A stretch of DNA of 32,584 nt from Deltaproteobacteria bacterium. GTDB taxonomy: Bacteria > Desulfobacterota > Syntrophobacteria > Syntrophobacterales > Thermodesulforhabdaceae. Position numbers and translations under genes: made by a program. Within the stretch, counting starts at the first letter, position 1, and the number at the start of each line of letters is the position of its first letter. The stretch covers positions 1 through 32,584 of the forward strand of contig JAFDGW010000029.1 of the NCBI GenBank assembly GCA_019309115.1, given 5' to 3'. Below the pieces are notes generated by a model. It searched no databases. It was given only the letters and a program-made list of their open reading frames with translations, and was not told the DNA's origin. Positions 1 to 7,744 of the stretch are shown here, one piece after another.

Positions 1-143
1 AAACCTCTACAACCTATTAAAAAAATTAGATAAATAAAATCTGTAGTGTCGAAAACAAAACCAACTTCTAATGATTTCAGTATGTTACAAAAAATTTTGA
101 CAAACTTGGGTTAATAGTCCGTTGCAGTCTCATATAGCTTACC

Positions 144-173
144 TTGACGACATTGTTTTTACGTTCATATATT
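144..173 (+). promoter_or_regulatory. possible sigma-70 promoter in AT-rich flank
   Basis: TTGACG at 144-149 and TATATT at 168-173 are separated by 18 bases in an AT-rich stretch. Nothing recognisable is transcribed from it: downstream lie only the 200-242 hairpin and the antisense 3' end of plsB. It may be a chance match. The rest of 1-199 shows no gene. Confidence 0.25.
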
Positions 174-199
174 ATTTCAATAGCAACACTCTGTCAGGT

Positions 200-242
200 T
201 GCGGTCTCCTCCCCTCCCTTACGGAAGGAGTCTCCGACCGCA
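200..242 (-). terminator. GC-rich hairpin downstream of plsB (possible terminator)
   Basis: Read on the minus strand, the transcript just after the plsB stop can fold into a two-tier hairpin. The outer stem is TGCGGTC/GACCGCA (200-206 with 236-242). The inner 8-bp stem, with two G-U pairs, joins 211-218 and 223-230 and closes on a GUAA tetraloop. No U-tract follows, so it is not a textbook intrinsic terminator; it may be a 3' stabiliser or a Rho-assisted end. A solitary CRISPR-like repeat is a weaker alternative, covered in the findings. Confidence 0.4.
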
Positions 243-272
243 GGGGAGGTAAGATGAATTGAAACTTGCCAT

Positions 273-2918
273 TTATGGAACTACGTTCCTACCGAGAAAC
301 TTGTCAATTATTTTTAAAAGGTTCTGGCCTTCATTGAATTCTGCTCCCTTGATAAAGTATTCCTTTGGCGGTTTCATGTAATCTTTTTCATGTTCTACCT
401 TTTTTGCAATGATTTTTCGTTCTTCCAGATAGCGCATGGCATTTTGATACATAATTTTGGAGACCGCTTCGGGACGCTCAATTAGACCAAGCTTTAGAGC
501 TTTTCTACCTTCAGCAAGGATTTTCTTAACGAAGTCTTTATCAAGGTATTGTTCTTTCTTGTCTAGCATGCGCAAACTGCGAAGACATACTCTATAGCCT
601 TCGAGGTAGTTTGCAATTAAAGAAGAAAAAGCCCGACACGCTTCGAGACCTTCGTGTGACAGGAGATAATTGGCATGATTTCCCACCTTTGCCTTCAGCC
701 AGCTCGTTTCTAGGAAAAAGTTAAAAACCCGTTCCACCTGTTTTTCATCTGATACATCAGCGTCGTACGCGAATTCGTATTTGAAAAGGTGTTTTAGCGT
801 TTTGTAATCCTCGATAACAGCGAATTTGTTCGGTTCGAAGGTTCTCTGGGCTAACAAAGAAGTTGCTACAAAAGAGGCGGGTAGAAAAAAGTGTATTATG
901 TTGTTTTTATAGTATTCGAGGGTATGCCGTTTCTTTTCTTCGATTGATATAAGCTCTTCTTCTGCCTCATCATCTTGATCACGTATTCTCTCAATAATTT
1001 TTGATTTCTCCAGATCGGCAAGAGTGTCTTCTAGCATCACGCTGTAGTTACTGAAGGTCCTAGCAAAGCGCACTCCTATGAACTTTAGGTATTCATATAA
1101 AATTCCGGCTGCTCTTTCTACGGACGATCTCTGGATACCGCTACGGGATGTTGTAAGGAGCGATGAAGATACCAGTGAATGAGGGGTAACGAGGCTGACC
1201 TGGTTGATGCTGTTTATTATTCGGAAGGAGAAGTCACGGTACATAGCGTGCCGCTCTCGCGGTCTCATGCTCTTCATGTCCAATTTGTTGCGTTCTAGGT
1301 ATTGTACTAGAGATATTGGCTTTGCAAACCGCACGTAAACTCTGCCGTATCGTCGTTTGAGAAAACGGCGCAAACCGAGGAGTTGCTTTACATTTTCCGA
1401 TGTTTTTGCTCCTCCAGTAACCTCATGCACATAAGCTTCCTCTTCTGGTATGCGGTCGTAGCATATTGCTGTCGGAACGAAAATTAGATCATCACAGTAG
1501 CCTTCTTCAACGGCCTGTATGAGAATAGAGAGCAATCCCAGCTTGGGTAAAATCAGCTTCCCCGTTCGGCTTCTTCCCCCTTCTATGAAGAATTCTATGT
1601 TGTGGCCCAGGTGCACCATAGTTTTTACATATGATGAAAACACCTCGGCATAAAACCGTTGGCCTCTAAAAGTGCGCCTTATAAAAAAAGCTCCGCCACG
1701 TCGAAAGATGGGACCAAGGGGCCAGAATGCTAGGTTTTTCCCCGCAGCGATAAAGGGAGGATGAAGGTTATTCTGAAAGAGGATGTAGGAAAGTATAAGG
1801 TAGTCGAGATGGCTCTTGTGGCTGGGAATGTAAACGATGGTGTGTTCCCGGGCTGCTTTTTTGACCTTCTTTAGGCTTTCTTTATCGACTTCAATACCTT
1901 CGAACATGTTGTTCCACACCCATGTCAGCAATCTGCTCATAAGCTTTACGAGGGTGTAGTTGTAGTCGGCGGCTATTTCTTCCAGATAGGTGTCTGCTTC
2001 CTTGCGGATCTTCCAGATTTCCTGACCCGTGGATTTGGCCCGCCTCCTCATGTACGTCTGCAGTCTGGGATTGTTAAGTATGATTTCTTTGAGTTCCAGC
2101 TTGGACTTGAGAGCTGGCCCGACGATAGCTCTATGTATTCGGTCAATGGAATTTATAAGCTCGCGACGAATCTGGAAAATTTGAGCACGACGCTCCGATG
2201 ATACCGACGACAATTCTGGCAGGACATCCTGCAGGTTTACAGGGTCTCCAATTTCTATTACCGCATGGCGATAGCCACGCACAAAAGAAATAAGCTTGCG
2301 TACCGGTCCGGTATTTTCACCTGAAAGCCACTTTAAGTGAGGCACAGGGCTTTCTCTACCGGGATGCCTTGAATATAGAACAGCACATGGAACCAGGAAA
2401 ATAGGTCTGTCCAGGCTTTTTTGGAGATCCAGAAGGTGCTGTATCGGATCTTCTCCGAACATGATAGCTCGCTGATGGTAACCTTTTTCACCTACCAGAA
2501 ACATAATGCCTGTATTACTCGATTTTACTTGACCTTCGTAAAAGCCTTCTTCATAAGGATTTGGCAGGCTGCTACGGCGTAAATAGTGTGCCAGATGTTT
2601 AAATCTCAATTTCCATGCTTTCCAAAAGGGGTGAAAGCCGTAGATCCGTGTATCAAATGCAAACTGTGGATGGGGCAACCCCATCTGAAACAGTCTTGTT
2701 TTGAGATACAACAAATCAAATTTGGACTTGTATTTCAGGCAATAGATAACAATTCCTTTCTTACCTAAATCTTCTAGCGTTTCCTGCTGATCCACAGGCA
2801 TTGTCCCGAATCTTATCAGGCGTTCCATTATGGGGCGCAGAAAGTAGCGAGGTCGCTCTGGTAAGATTTGCCCAAACCGCTCTGTGTCCTGGTTATTTTC
2901 CTGAAGCCTGTCGTGCAT
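273..2918 (-). CDS. plsB: glycerol-3-phosphate 1-O-acyltransferase, PlsB-like
   Basis: Membrane-associated acyltransferase expected to transfer an acyl chain to the sn-1 position of glycerol-3-phosphate, the first step of phospholipid synthesis. Counting from the upstream ATG at 2924, the four family blocks are in order: HKSHLD (369-374, catalytic His and Asp), GGAFFIRR (410-417), FIEGGRSRTGK (446-456, substrate binding) and FVPTAICYDRIPEE (482-495). At about 880 residues it is slightly longer than the E. coli enzyme (about 800). Residues 60-230 look like a degenerate acyltransferase-like fold without an HX4D motif. The start at 2918 is preferred because AGAGG lies 7 bases before this ATG but abuts the one at 2924. 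A DHAPAT-type substrate preference cannot be excluded. Confidence 0.88.
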   Translation of the reverse strand: MHDRLQENNQDTERFGQILPERPRYFLRPIMERLIRFGTMPVDQQETLEDLGKKGIVIYCLKYKSKFDLLYLKTRLFQMGLPHPQFAFDTRIYGFHPFWKAWKLRFKHLAHYLRRSSLPNPYEEGFYEGQVKSSNTGIMFLVGEKGYHQRAIMFGEDPIQHLLDLQKSLDRPIFLVPCAVLYSRHPGRESPVPHLKWLSGENTGPVRKLISFVRGYRHAVIEIGDPVNLQDVLPELSSVSSERRAQIFQIRRELINSIDRIHRAIVGPALKSKLELKEIILNNPRLQTYMRRRAKSTGQEIWKIRKEADTYLEEIAADYNYTLVKLMSRLLTWVWNNMFEGIEVDKESLKKVKKAAREHTIVYIPSHKSHLDYLILSYILFQNNLHPPFIAAGKNLAFWPLGPIFRRGGAFFIRRTFRGQRFYAEVFSSYVKTMVHLGHNIEFFIEGGRSRTGKLILPKLGLLSILIQAVEEGYCDDLIFVPTAICYDRIPEEEAYVHEVTGGAKTSENVKQLLGLRRFLKRRYGRVYVRFAKPISLVQYLERNKLDMKSMRPRERHAMYRDFSFRIINSINQVSLVTPHSLVSSSLLTTSRSGIQRSSVERAAGILYEYLKFIGVRFARTFSNYSVMLEDTLADLEKSKIIERIRDQDDEAEEELISIEEKKRHTLEYYKNNIIHFFLPASFVATSLLAQRTFEPNKFAVIEDYKTLKHLFKYEFAYDADVSDEKQVERVFNFFLETSWLKAKVGNHANYLLSHEGLEACRAFSSLIANYLEGYRVCLRSLRMLDKKEQYLDKDFVKKILAEGRKALKLGLIERPEAVSKIMYQNAMRYLEERKIIAKKVEHEKDYMKPPKEYFIKGAEFNEGQNLLKIIDKFLGRNVVP

Positions 2919-2924
2919 TTTCAT

Positions 2925-3374
2925 ACCTCTTTTTACCCAGATGCGGGATAAATCCTTTTAAGGAGGTTCTATGATTCTGGATTTGTTTGTAATTATGTTC
3001 TCATTGATGAAGCCAGGCTGGAGTTTGGAGCTAAATTAAATATTATGATCAGGAGAACGGAAGCAGATAAAATCATTATAACCGCTGCTGTTGAATTCGT
3101 CACTGGTTTCAGAACCTCCCTTTTGTTATTCGTTTGGCTCTGAATCACATTTTCGTTGAGGCAACCTTTGATATATCAAGCCAGGTAGTGTTGCAAGAAC
3201 ATCTTTCTGAAGCAGGTATTGCCGTGGCTAAGCCTATAATGAAGACGAAAGCATTGGTGGAGAGCTTACAAGGATATTGGCTGGCGGCGAACTTACACAT
3301 ACTGCCCGCCGCCAAGCCTTTGAATTTCTAAGGATAGACGTACCCAAGCGAGATGGGAGCGGTGGAGATAGATA
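2925..3374. other. 450-base gap, no confident gene
   Basis: No confident gene lies between plsB and the FBP aldolase/phosphatase gene. The stretch holds the weak 36-residue minus-strand frame at 2993-3103, short plus-strand frames without a recognisable family, and an 8-bp GC inverted repeat (TGGCGGCG at 3282-3289 with CGCCGCCA at 3307-3314). That hairpin has a 17-base loop and no U-tract in either direction. The plus-strand frames break at stops and could be the remains of a decayed gene. The plsB promoter should lie here, but no convincing boxes were found. Confidence 0.4.
2993..3103 (-). CDS. possible 36-residue single-pass membrane peptide
   Basis: A GTG-initiated frame upstream of plsB on the same strand would encode a 36-residue peptide with one hydrophobic segment (AAVIMILSASVLLIIIF). 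A GGGAGG lies 11 bases before the GTG, which is long spacing. There is no family match and the frame could be chance. It is listed because it is the only reading of this gap with a protein-like character and a ribosome-binding site. Confidence 0.2.
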   Translation of the reverse strand: MTNSTAAVIMILSASVLLIIIFNLAPNSSLASSMRT

Positions 3375-4472
3375 CTATCTTACAACAAACTTCTTTTCTA
3401 AATCTTCAAGCTTTTTAACAATTCCACCGTATTCCAACTCTGAATAAGGCAGCATGGCGTTTCCGAAAAATCCCTGTCGTCTGATTTCTATTGCCTTTTC
3501 AGATATTTTTTCACGTACATAATCCCAGAAAGGATGATCAAACGCATCGACCGGTGCAGTTAGCTTCCCTTCGTGAACGCAATAAGCTGCACAAGACACC
3601 ACGGGTGGACCATCAAAAAAGGAAATGGTGGAATTTTGTTTCACCGGCATAAGTGGTCCAGAATGGCTTCCTCTCATAAAACCGGCAACGTAGTGTCCAA
3701 GATGAAATGGTGCCAGCACTTCACCTGTTGCCGGGAAAGCTCCCTGCACCCTCACCAGCATTATCGGATCATCCTTTCCGGTGTACTTCCCGGCTATGTT
3801 GTGAAGTCTGGTAGTGCTAACAGCAGCAGCCTGTTCGCCCGTTTCTCTTGAATAGATTGCTTCGATAACAAACCTTTCGGGATCTCTTAGCAACGCGGCT
3901 ATGTCGTAAAGCTCTTCGGGAGCATTGAGCTCTATAACCTTGTCCGCTTCTACATGCTCAACGTCCATTATCACGAACTTAAACCCCTTGAACATGCCGG
4001 GGGATAAAATAAGGCCAGAACAATACATAGGATCAGCAAAAGCCAGGTATAATGGTAGGTTATAAGCACCGGGGTCCGTTTTGTCAGCTGCGAAAAATAG
4101 AAATGGTTCGGCCGTTCGCTCTTCAAATTCCATCTCGGCGACAGCCGGCCCTAACCCTTTTACATTCCCGGAGAAGGCGTCCTTAAGCAGGTCTTGACCG
4201 GCTCCATAAAGACCCTGATCTTTTGCTACTTCCGTGGCTGCCTTGAAAGCATTCCAGGCAAGTTCATGGACCTCCGTACTCCCTGTGCCTTGCTCATGAG
4301 TGCACAAGATGGCTATATCATCTCCCGTGAAAGTTACGCGGTAATCAATCAACAAGCCCTTGTGATGCTGCTCGATGTGCTTTTCTACGGCCTGCAAAAC
4401 CCGATTGCTAGGTCTAATGTGCCCTCCTACACTCCCAATATCTGCCTTAATCGCCGTAACCGTAATCTTCAT
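3375..4472 (-). CDS. fbp: fructose-1,6-bisphosphate aldolase/phosphatase (class V FBPase)
   Basis: Bifunctional gluconeogenic enzyme that condenses triose phosphates to fructose-1,6-bisphosphate and dephosphorylates it to fructose-6-phosphate, so the heat-labile intermediates are channelled. Family marks are the N-terminal metal/phosphate site KADIGSVGGH (residues 9-18), FTGDDIAI, the TGKDDP lysine region (known in archaeal homologues to hold the Schiff-base lysine) and the C-terminal LEYGG tyrosine region. At 365 residues it matches the usual 360-400. The ATG at 4472 is chosen because AAAGGAGG lies 8 bases upstream; a 16-codon extension to 4520 has no such site. The family is typical of archaea and deep-branching thermophilic bacteria, suggesting an autotrophic or gluconeogenic, possibly thermophilic host. 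It appears monocistronic. Confidence 0.92.
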   Translation of the reverse strand: MKITVTAIKADIGSVGGHIRPSNRVLQAVEKHIEQHHKGLLIDYRVTFTGDDIAILCTHEQGTGSTEVHELAWNAFKAATEVAKDQGLYGAGQDLLKDAFSGNVKGLGPAVAEMEFEERTAEPFLFFAADKTDPGAYNLPLYLAFADPMYCSGLILSPGMFKGFKFVIMDVEHVEADKVIELNAPEELYDIAALLRDPERFVIEAIYSRETGEQAAAVSTTRLHNIAGKYTGKDDPIMLVRVQGAFPATGEVLAPFHLGHYVAGFMRGSHSGPLMPVKQNSTISFFDGPPVVSCAAYCVHEGKLTAPVDAFDHPFWDYVREKISEKAIEIRRQGFFGNAMLPYSELEYGGIVKKLEDLEKKFVVR

Positions 4473-4559
4473 ACAAAAACCTCCTTTTGTTTGAAGAAAC
4501 TCAAAAAAACTTTCTAACATTAATAGCGCTCTGTCTTGTGAACTTACACAAAAAGCTAT

Positions 4560-4593
4560 ACTATACCTATAGTCAGGATGTGTTCGAATTCAA
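4560..4593 (-). promoter_or_regulatory. candidate sigma-70 promoter of the FBP aldolase/phosphatase gene
   Basis: On the minus strand TTGAAT (4588-4593) is followed after 16 bases by TATAGG (4566-4571). An overlapping alternative is TTCGAA with TATAGT (4560-4565) at 17 bases. Either would give a leader of about 80-90 bases before the ATG at 4472. The match is moderate. Confidence 0.35.
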
Positions 4594-4671
4594 GATGAGA
4601 TTGCGAAAAAAGTAACTTTTGCCAATTATTGCTGTGAGTAGCGAGCAAACATAACCAGCTAGCAGCATTTT

Positions 4672-5559
4672 TTAAAGCTCTGTTACCGGGATTGTTATCA
4701 AACAGTGCCGAAACGTGAATCCCGCCCGTGGCTTTATTCTAAATTCTTGGATGAGAGGGTGCAGATCATTTCCGAGCAGACTGCAATAGTAAGCTTCAAT
4801 AGAGGACATACTTGAAGTTTCGTAAAAGCAAATGTAGCCACCTGGCTTCACAACCTTAGCTGCGCACTCCAGAAGCCTCTTTATGTATGCTGTTGCCCTG
4901 GTTTCATTGTCAAGTCTTAAGTATTCGTAGATATTAGAAAAATACAGAATATCAGCGCAGTTATCCTGTAAGTGGCCCAAAAAAGTTTCAATTGGCAGAT
5001 TTATAAGGGGGTAATTTTTTATTCGCTGGCGCAAGATTTCGTATTTATCTGGGCTTTTTAGATAAAAAGTTTGCCATGCTAGCAATGTGTCAGTGGGTCT
5101 CACAAAAGATGCTATTTTTTCGTAGCCTTGTTTCCAATAATTTCTGGCTTCTTCGCTCAAAAACCGGAAAGCCGATTGTACCATTTCAATTGGTAGAGTC
5201 CTTTGGTTGATGAGGGCTGAGTAAGCAATCTGAAAGTGGTGAAAGGAGACGGTTTTGATTAGCGCTCTTTTTAATTCGTTCCACATGCAGGCGTGAATAG
5301 AAATATCGACTGCTATAACCTTGTCGTATCCTTGGTAAAGAAAAAACAGTGGATTATCACCACTTCCTGCTACTGTAATGACGATTTCATCTTCTTCTCT
5401 TGAAGGTGCCAAACGCCAGGCAAACCACGGACATTCCGTGGCAAAAAGGTACGGTGCTGAAAATTGGTGAAACCGTTTTCCTCTAAGGGAAATATATTTC
5501 CATATTTTGCTGCTCCATCGGTATAATTTGTCCTGGTTAGAGTCGAATATTAAGTTCAT
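4672..5559 (-). CDS. DUF3419 family protein (BtaA-like SAM-binding)
   Basis: The protein resembles the DUF3419 family, which includes BtaA, the S-adenosylmethionine:diacylglycerol 3-amino-3-carboxypropyltransferase of betaine-lipid synthesis. The SAM-binding hallmark is visible as ITVAGSGDNPLFFLYQGYDK followed by an acidic VIAVDIS strand (about residues 60-87), with a second Rossmann-like strand at VKPGGYICFYE near residue 240. A partner methyltransferase (BtaB) is not adjacent, so the acceptor and product are unknown. The ATG sits 23 bases inside the upstream 110-residue gene and has no good ribosome-binding site, which points to translational coupling. The family call is good; the reaction is inference. 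Confidence 0.65.
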   Translation of the reverse strand: MNLIFDSNQDKLYRWSSKIWKYISLRGKRFHQFSAPYLFATECPWFAWRLAPSREEDEIVITVAGSGDNPLFFLYQGYDKVIAVDISIHACMWNELKRALIKTVSFHHFQIAYSALINQRTLPIEMVQSAFRFLSEEARNYWKQGYEKIASFVRPTDTLLAWQTFYLKSPDKYEILRQRIKNYPLINLPIETFLGHLQDNCADILYFSNIYEYLRLDNETRATAYIKRLLECAAKVVKPGGYICFYETSSMSSIEAYYCSLLGNDLHPLIQEFRIKPRAGFTFRHCLITIPVTEL

Positions 5560-5869
5560 TTAGCATGTTATCAGCATAGTCAATGATATAGTCTCGTTGT
5601 GCTCTATTGGCATAGGTGATACAACTACACCGAATTACCTTACGGCTTCTAATGAGCCACTCAAATCCAATGTACCTTCGTGTTAGGTTCACGGCAAAGT
5701 AATAAGGCTGGCAGGCTTTGTGGTCTTTTTGTATCTGGGTATAGAGTTCTTCAGGGATGTCAATCCAGTAAAGGCCTTCCATTCCCGTGGTATCGGCTTT
5801 ATCGTCCAAATACTCTTTGATTTTATGGTAGTCGTCCTCACGTAATTGGTCAATTACGTATTGCCTCAT
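5537..5869 (-). CDS. small protein of unknown function coupled to the DUF3419 gene
   Basis: This 110-residue protein was not recognised. It is soluble and rich in aromatic residues (several Tyr and Trp), with a CSC pair near residue 82 and an N-terminal acidic helix. The ATG at 5869 has AGAGGGGG about 10 bases upstream. Its end overlaps the start of the DUF3419 gene by 23 bases, so the two are almost certainly co-translated and probably act together. No metal site or catalytic motif is evident. Confidence 0.7.
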   Translation of the reverse strand: MRQYVIDQLREDDYHKIKEYLDDKADTTGMEGLYWIDIPEELYTQIQKDHKACQPYYFAVNLTRRYIGFEWLIRSRKVIRCSCITYANRAQRDYIIDYADNMLNELNIRL

Positions 5870-5972
5870 GGCGAAAGTTCCCCCTCTGTTGTTTTAAATA
5901 CCCACTTGGGCTTTTACAGAGCGGTTTGCAAAAAGTCAAATAACCTCAGGGGCCATTCATGAAATCGGCGGT

Positions 5973-6365
5973 TTACGAAACCATAACCTTGACCCTACGA
6001 GTTCTGGGTCCGTCGAACTCGCAAAAAAATACGCGTTGCCATGTTCCGAGGCTCAGCTTGCCGTTATCTATTATGATTTGTACACTACTGCCCACCAGAG
6101 ATGCCTTAATGTGCGCTGCCGAATTGCCCTCTAGATGTTTATAGCCTGCACGCCATGGAACCAGTTTTTCAAGTGATTCCAGTACATCCTGCATTACAGC
6201 CGGATCGGCACCTTCGTTTATGGTAACGCCTGCTGTCGTATGAGGTACGTAGATCACACAAATTCCTTCGGAAACCCCGGATCGGGAAACAATGTTTTGT
6301 ACTTCTGAGGTTATGTCCACAGCGTCATTTCGTGATCGAGTTCTTACGGAAAACTCGCCTATCAT
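5973..6365 (-). CDS. YjbQ/UPF0047 family protein
   Basis: A 130-residue single-domain protein of the YjbQ (UPF0047) family, small beta-barrel oligomers; E. coli YjbQ has weak thiamine-phosphate synthase activity, but the physiological role is unsettled. Conserved blocks are HTTAGVTINEGADP (near 45-60), NSAAHIKASLVG (about 82-93) and GTWQRVFFCEFDGPR (about 108-122). The length is normal for the family. It starts 16 bases after the stop of the upstream 422-residue gene, so the two probably share a transcript. Confidence 0.88.
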   Translation of the reverse strand: MIGEFSVRTRSRNDAVDITSEVQNIVSRSGVSEGICVIYVPHTTAGVTINEGADPAVMQDVLESLEKLVPWRAGYKHLEGNSAAHIKASLVGSSVQIIIDNGKLSLGTWQRVFFCEFDGPRTRRVKVMVS

Positions 6366-6381
6366 CCCGGCGCACCCTCCT

Positions 6382-7650
6382 TCAATCTGATGGAACTATC
6401 AGTCCCGAATCCAATCGACGATATCCTGGAAGCCCTTCCTCGTCAACCAAGTCTCTTTCTTTGGCTTCCGACATTTCTGGAAACAGTTCACCAAGCATTT
6501 CGGCAAGTTCTTCATCCATTTTGATCAGGGCGTTGATGGTATAGGAAATAAGAAAGTTTCTGATTGGGGATATTGATCCCTCTTCGCAGTGCTTCGCAAT
6601 GTCGTAAATGGTTCGAGCAATTGACTTTTCCTGGTCGTGAATAAACTTAACTGCATGAGCCTTCAAGTTAAGACCAAGCAGTTTCAATCTGCGAGGGTCG
6701 GCGTTTTCGAAAAATTCATTGATCACTTTTTCCACACGATAGCGTTTTGCATGAGCAGGGCTTTCGATCGGAGATTTCAACAAAGTAAGTACGTTGTTGA
6801 GTAGGTCTAGGGAGTCATTGTGATAGCCAAGTCTAAAGTATGATTTATTTTCTGTTAACTTACGGATAACCACCTGAGGATCTTCAGGTTCCACATCAGC
6901 AAGCACTTCAAGGAAATATTGGTCTCGGTTTTCTGGTACATGTGGAGCAAGCAATCTCTTAACTTCAAAAATCTTGGTTCTATCTCCGGGATCATAGCGC
7001 CCTTCGAAAATTTCCAAGTAGTCGTTGAAAATTACAGCTCCATGGTACATTGGAACACGGTACAAGTCGGCATGTTTGGTAATCTCATTTAGCATTTCTA
7101 GCACTTTTCGCTTCGAATTCCATACCCAGTAACAACCTAAGGTTGATTTGGTGGCGCTTTCCTCTACAAAGACCAGACCGGCGTCGTAAGTTAAACTGGG
7201 TTCGAAAAGAAATATCAGTCCATCCCAACCGGTGCCACTGTCAAGATGCACCATTGCTTCACCCGCGCAAACGTCTTCGTTTGGTATATCAATAAGCACT
7301 CGTTTCTCAGTTGATCCGGAACTTTTCGTTTCAGGGTCAAGGTTTATTCCTTTTTGCTTTAACCTAAATTCGGCCCTTTTAACCACTTTTACGTAAGGTT
7401 TTTCCGATATGGTATTGCGGAAATGTTTGAAAACTTCTAGTGAAGCTGGGGTCGGAGCTTTGCTTATCCTTTCCAGCAACGCCGCTCTAAGCCTTTCTTC
7501 TTCAAATCGTTTGGAAAGAGATTCTACGAACCTGGAAAATGACTCGCCTTCTGGATCCTGAACAGACAACCTATCTATTATACTTTCCAGTTCTTTTTCT
7601 TCTTCAGGGCTTACTTGAAGAGGTTCCGATTTCTTCTTTTTCTTGCCCAT
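6382..7650 (-). CDS. unrecognised 422-residue protein
   Basis: Not recognised. The start is placed at 7650 because AGGAGA precedes that ATG; a 37-codon extension to 7761 would run through the terminator hairpin at 7681-7715 and into the previous gene. The N-terminus is lysine-rich (GKKKKKSEP) and charged, residues 10-80 look helical or coiled, and the central part has alternating hydrophobic strands and aromatic residues (GCYWVWNSKRK). No signal peptide, transmembrane span or cysteine cluster is visible. It is followed 16 bases later by yjbQ. It lies only 31 bases beyond a strong terminator, so it depends on read-through or on a promoter overlapping the hairpin. Confidence 0.75.
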   Translation of the reverse strand: MGKKKKKSEPLQVSPEEEKELESIIDRLSVQDPEGESFSRFVESLSKRFEEERLRAALLERISKAPTPASLEVFKHFRNTISEKPYVKVVKRAEFRLKQKGINLDPETKSSGSTEKRVLIDIPNEDVCAGEAMVHLDSGTGWDGLIFLFEPSLTYDAGLVFVEESATKSTLGCYWVWNSKRKVLEMLNEITKHADLYRVPMYHGAVIFNDYLEIFEGRYDPGDRTKIFEVKRLLAPHVPENRDQYFLEVLADVEPEDPQVVIRKLTENKSYFRLGYHNDSLDLLNNVLTLLKSPIESPAHAKRYRVEKVINEFFENADPRRLKLLGLNLKAHAVKFIHDQEKSIARTIYDIAKHCEEGSISPIRNFLISYTINALIKMDEELAEMLGELFPEMSEAKERDLVDEEGLPGYRRLDSGLIVPSD

Positions 7651-7680
7651 ACTATTCTCCTGATGCACATCCTCTTCACT

Positions 7681-7715
7681 AAAAACCCCCATAGGTATCT
7701 GACCACCTATGGGGG
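7681..7715 (-). terminator. strong Rho-independent terminator
   Basis: On the minus strand an 11-bp perfect stem (CCCCCATAGGT with ACCTATGGGGG, 7705-7715 and 7686-7696) with an 8-base loop is followed directly by five Ts (7681-7685). It lies 30 bases beyond the stop of the Hdr-like selenoprotein gene and 31 bases before the ATG of the next gene, so it could also act as an attenuator for the latter. Confidence 0.88.
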
Positions 7716-7744
7716 AGCATAGTATCCGGCAATTGTGTGTTAAT

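Noticed and set aside
230-265. CRISPR array
   Set aside because: A single copy with no second repeat or spacer; kept only as a speculative finding.
3134-3331. 65-residue plus-strand frame
   Set aside because: No ribosome-binding site and no recognisable family; treated as part of the uncoded gap.
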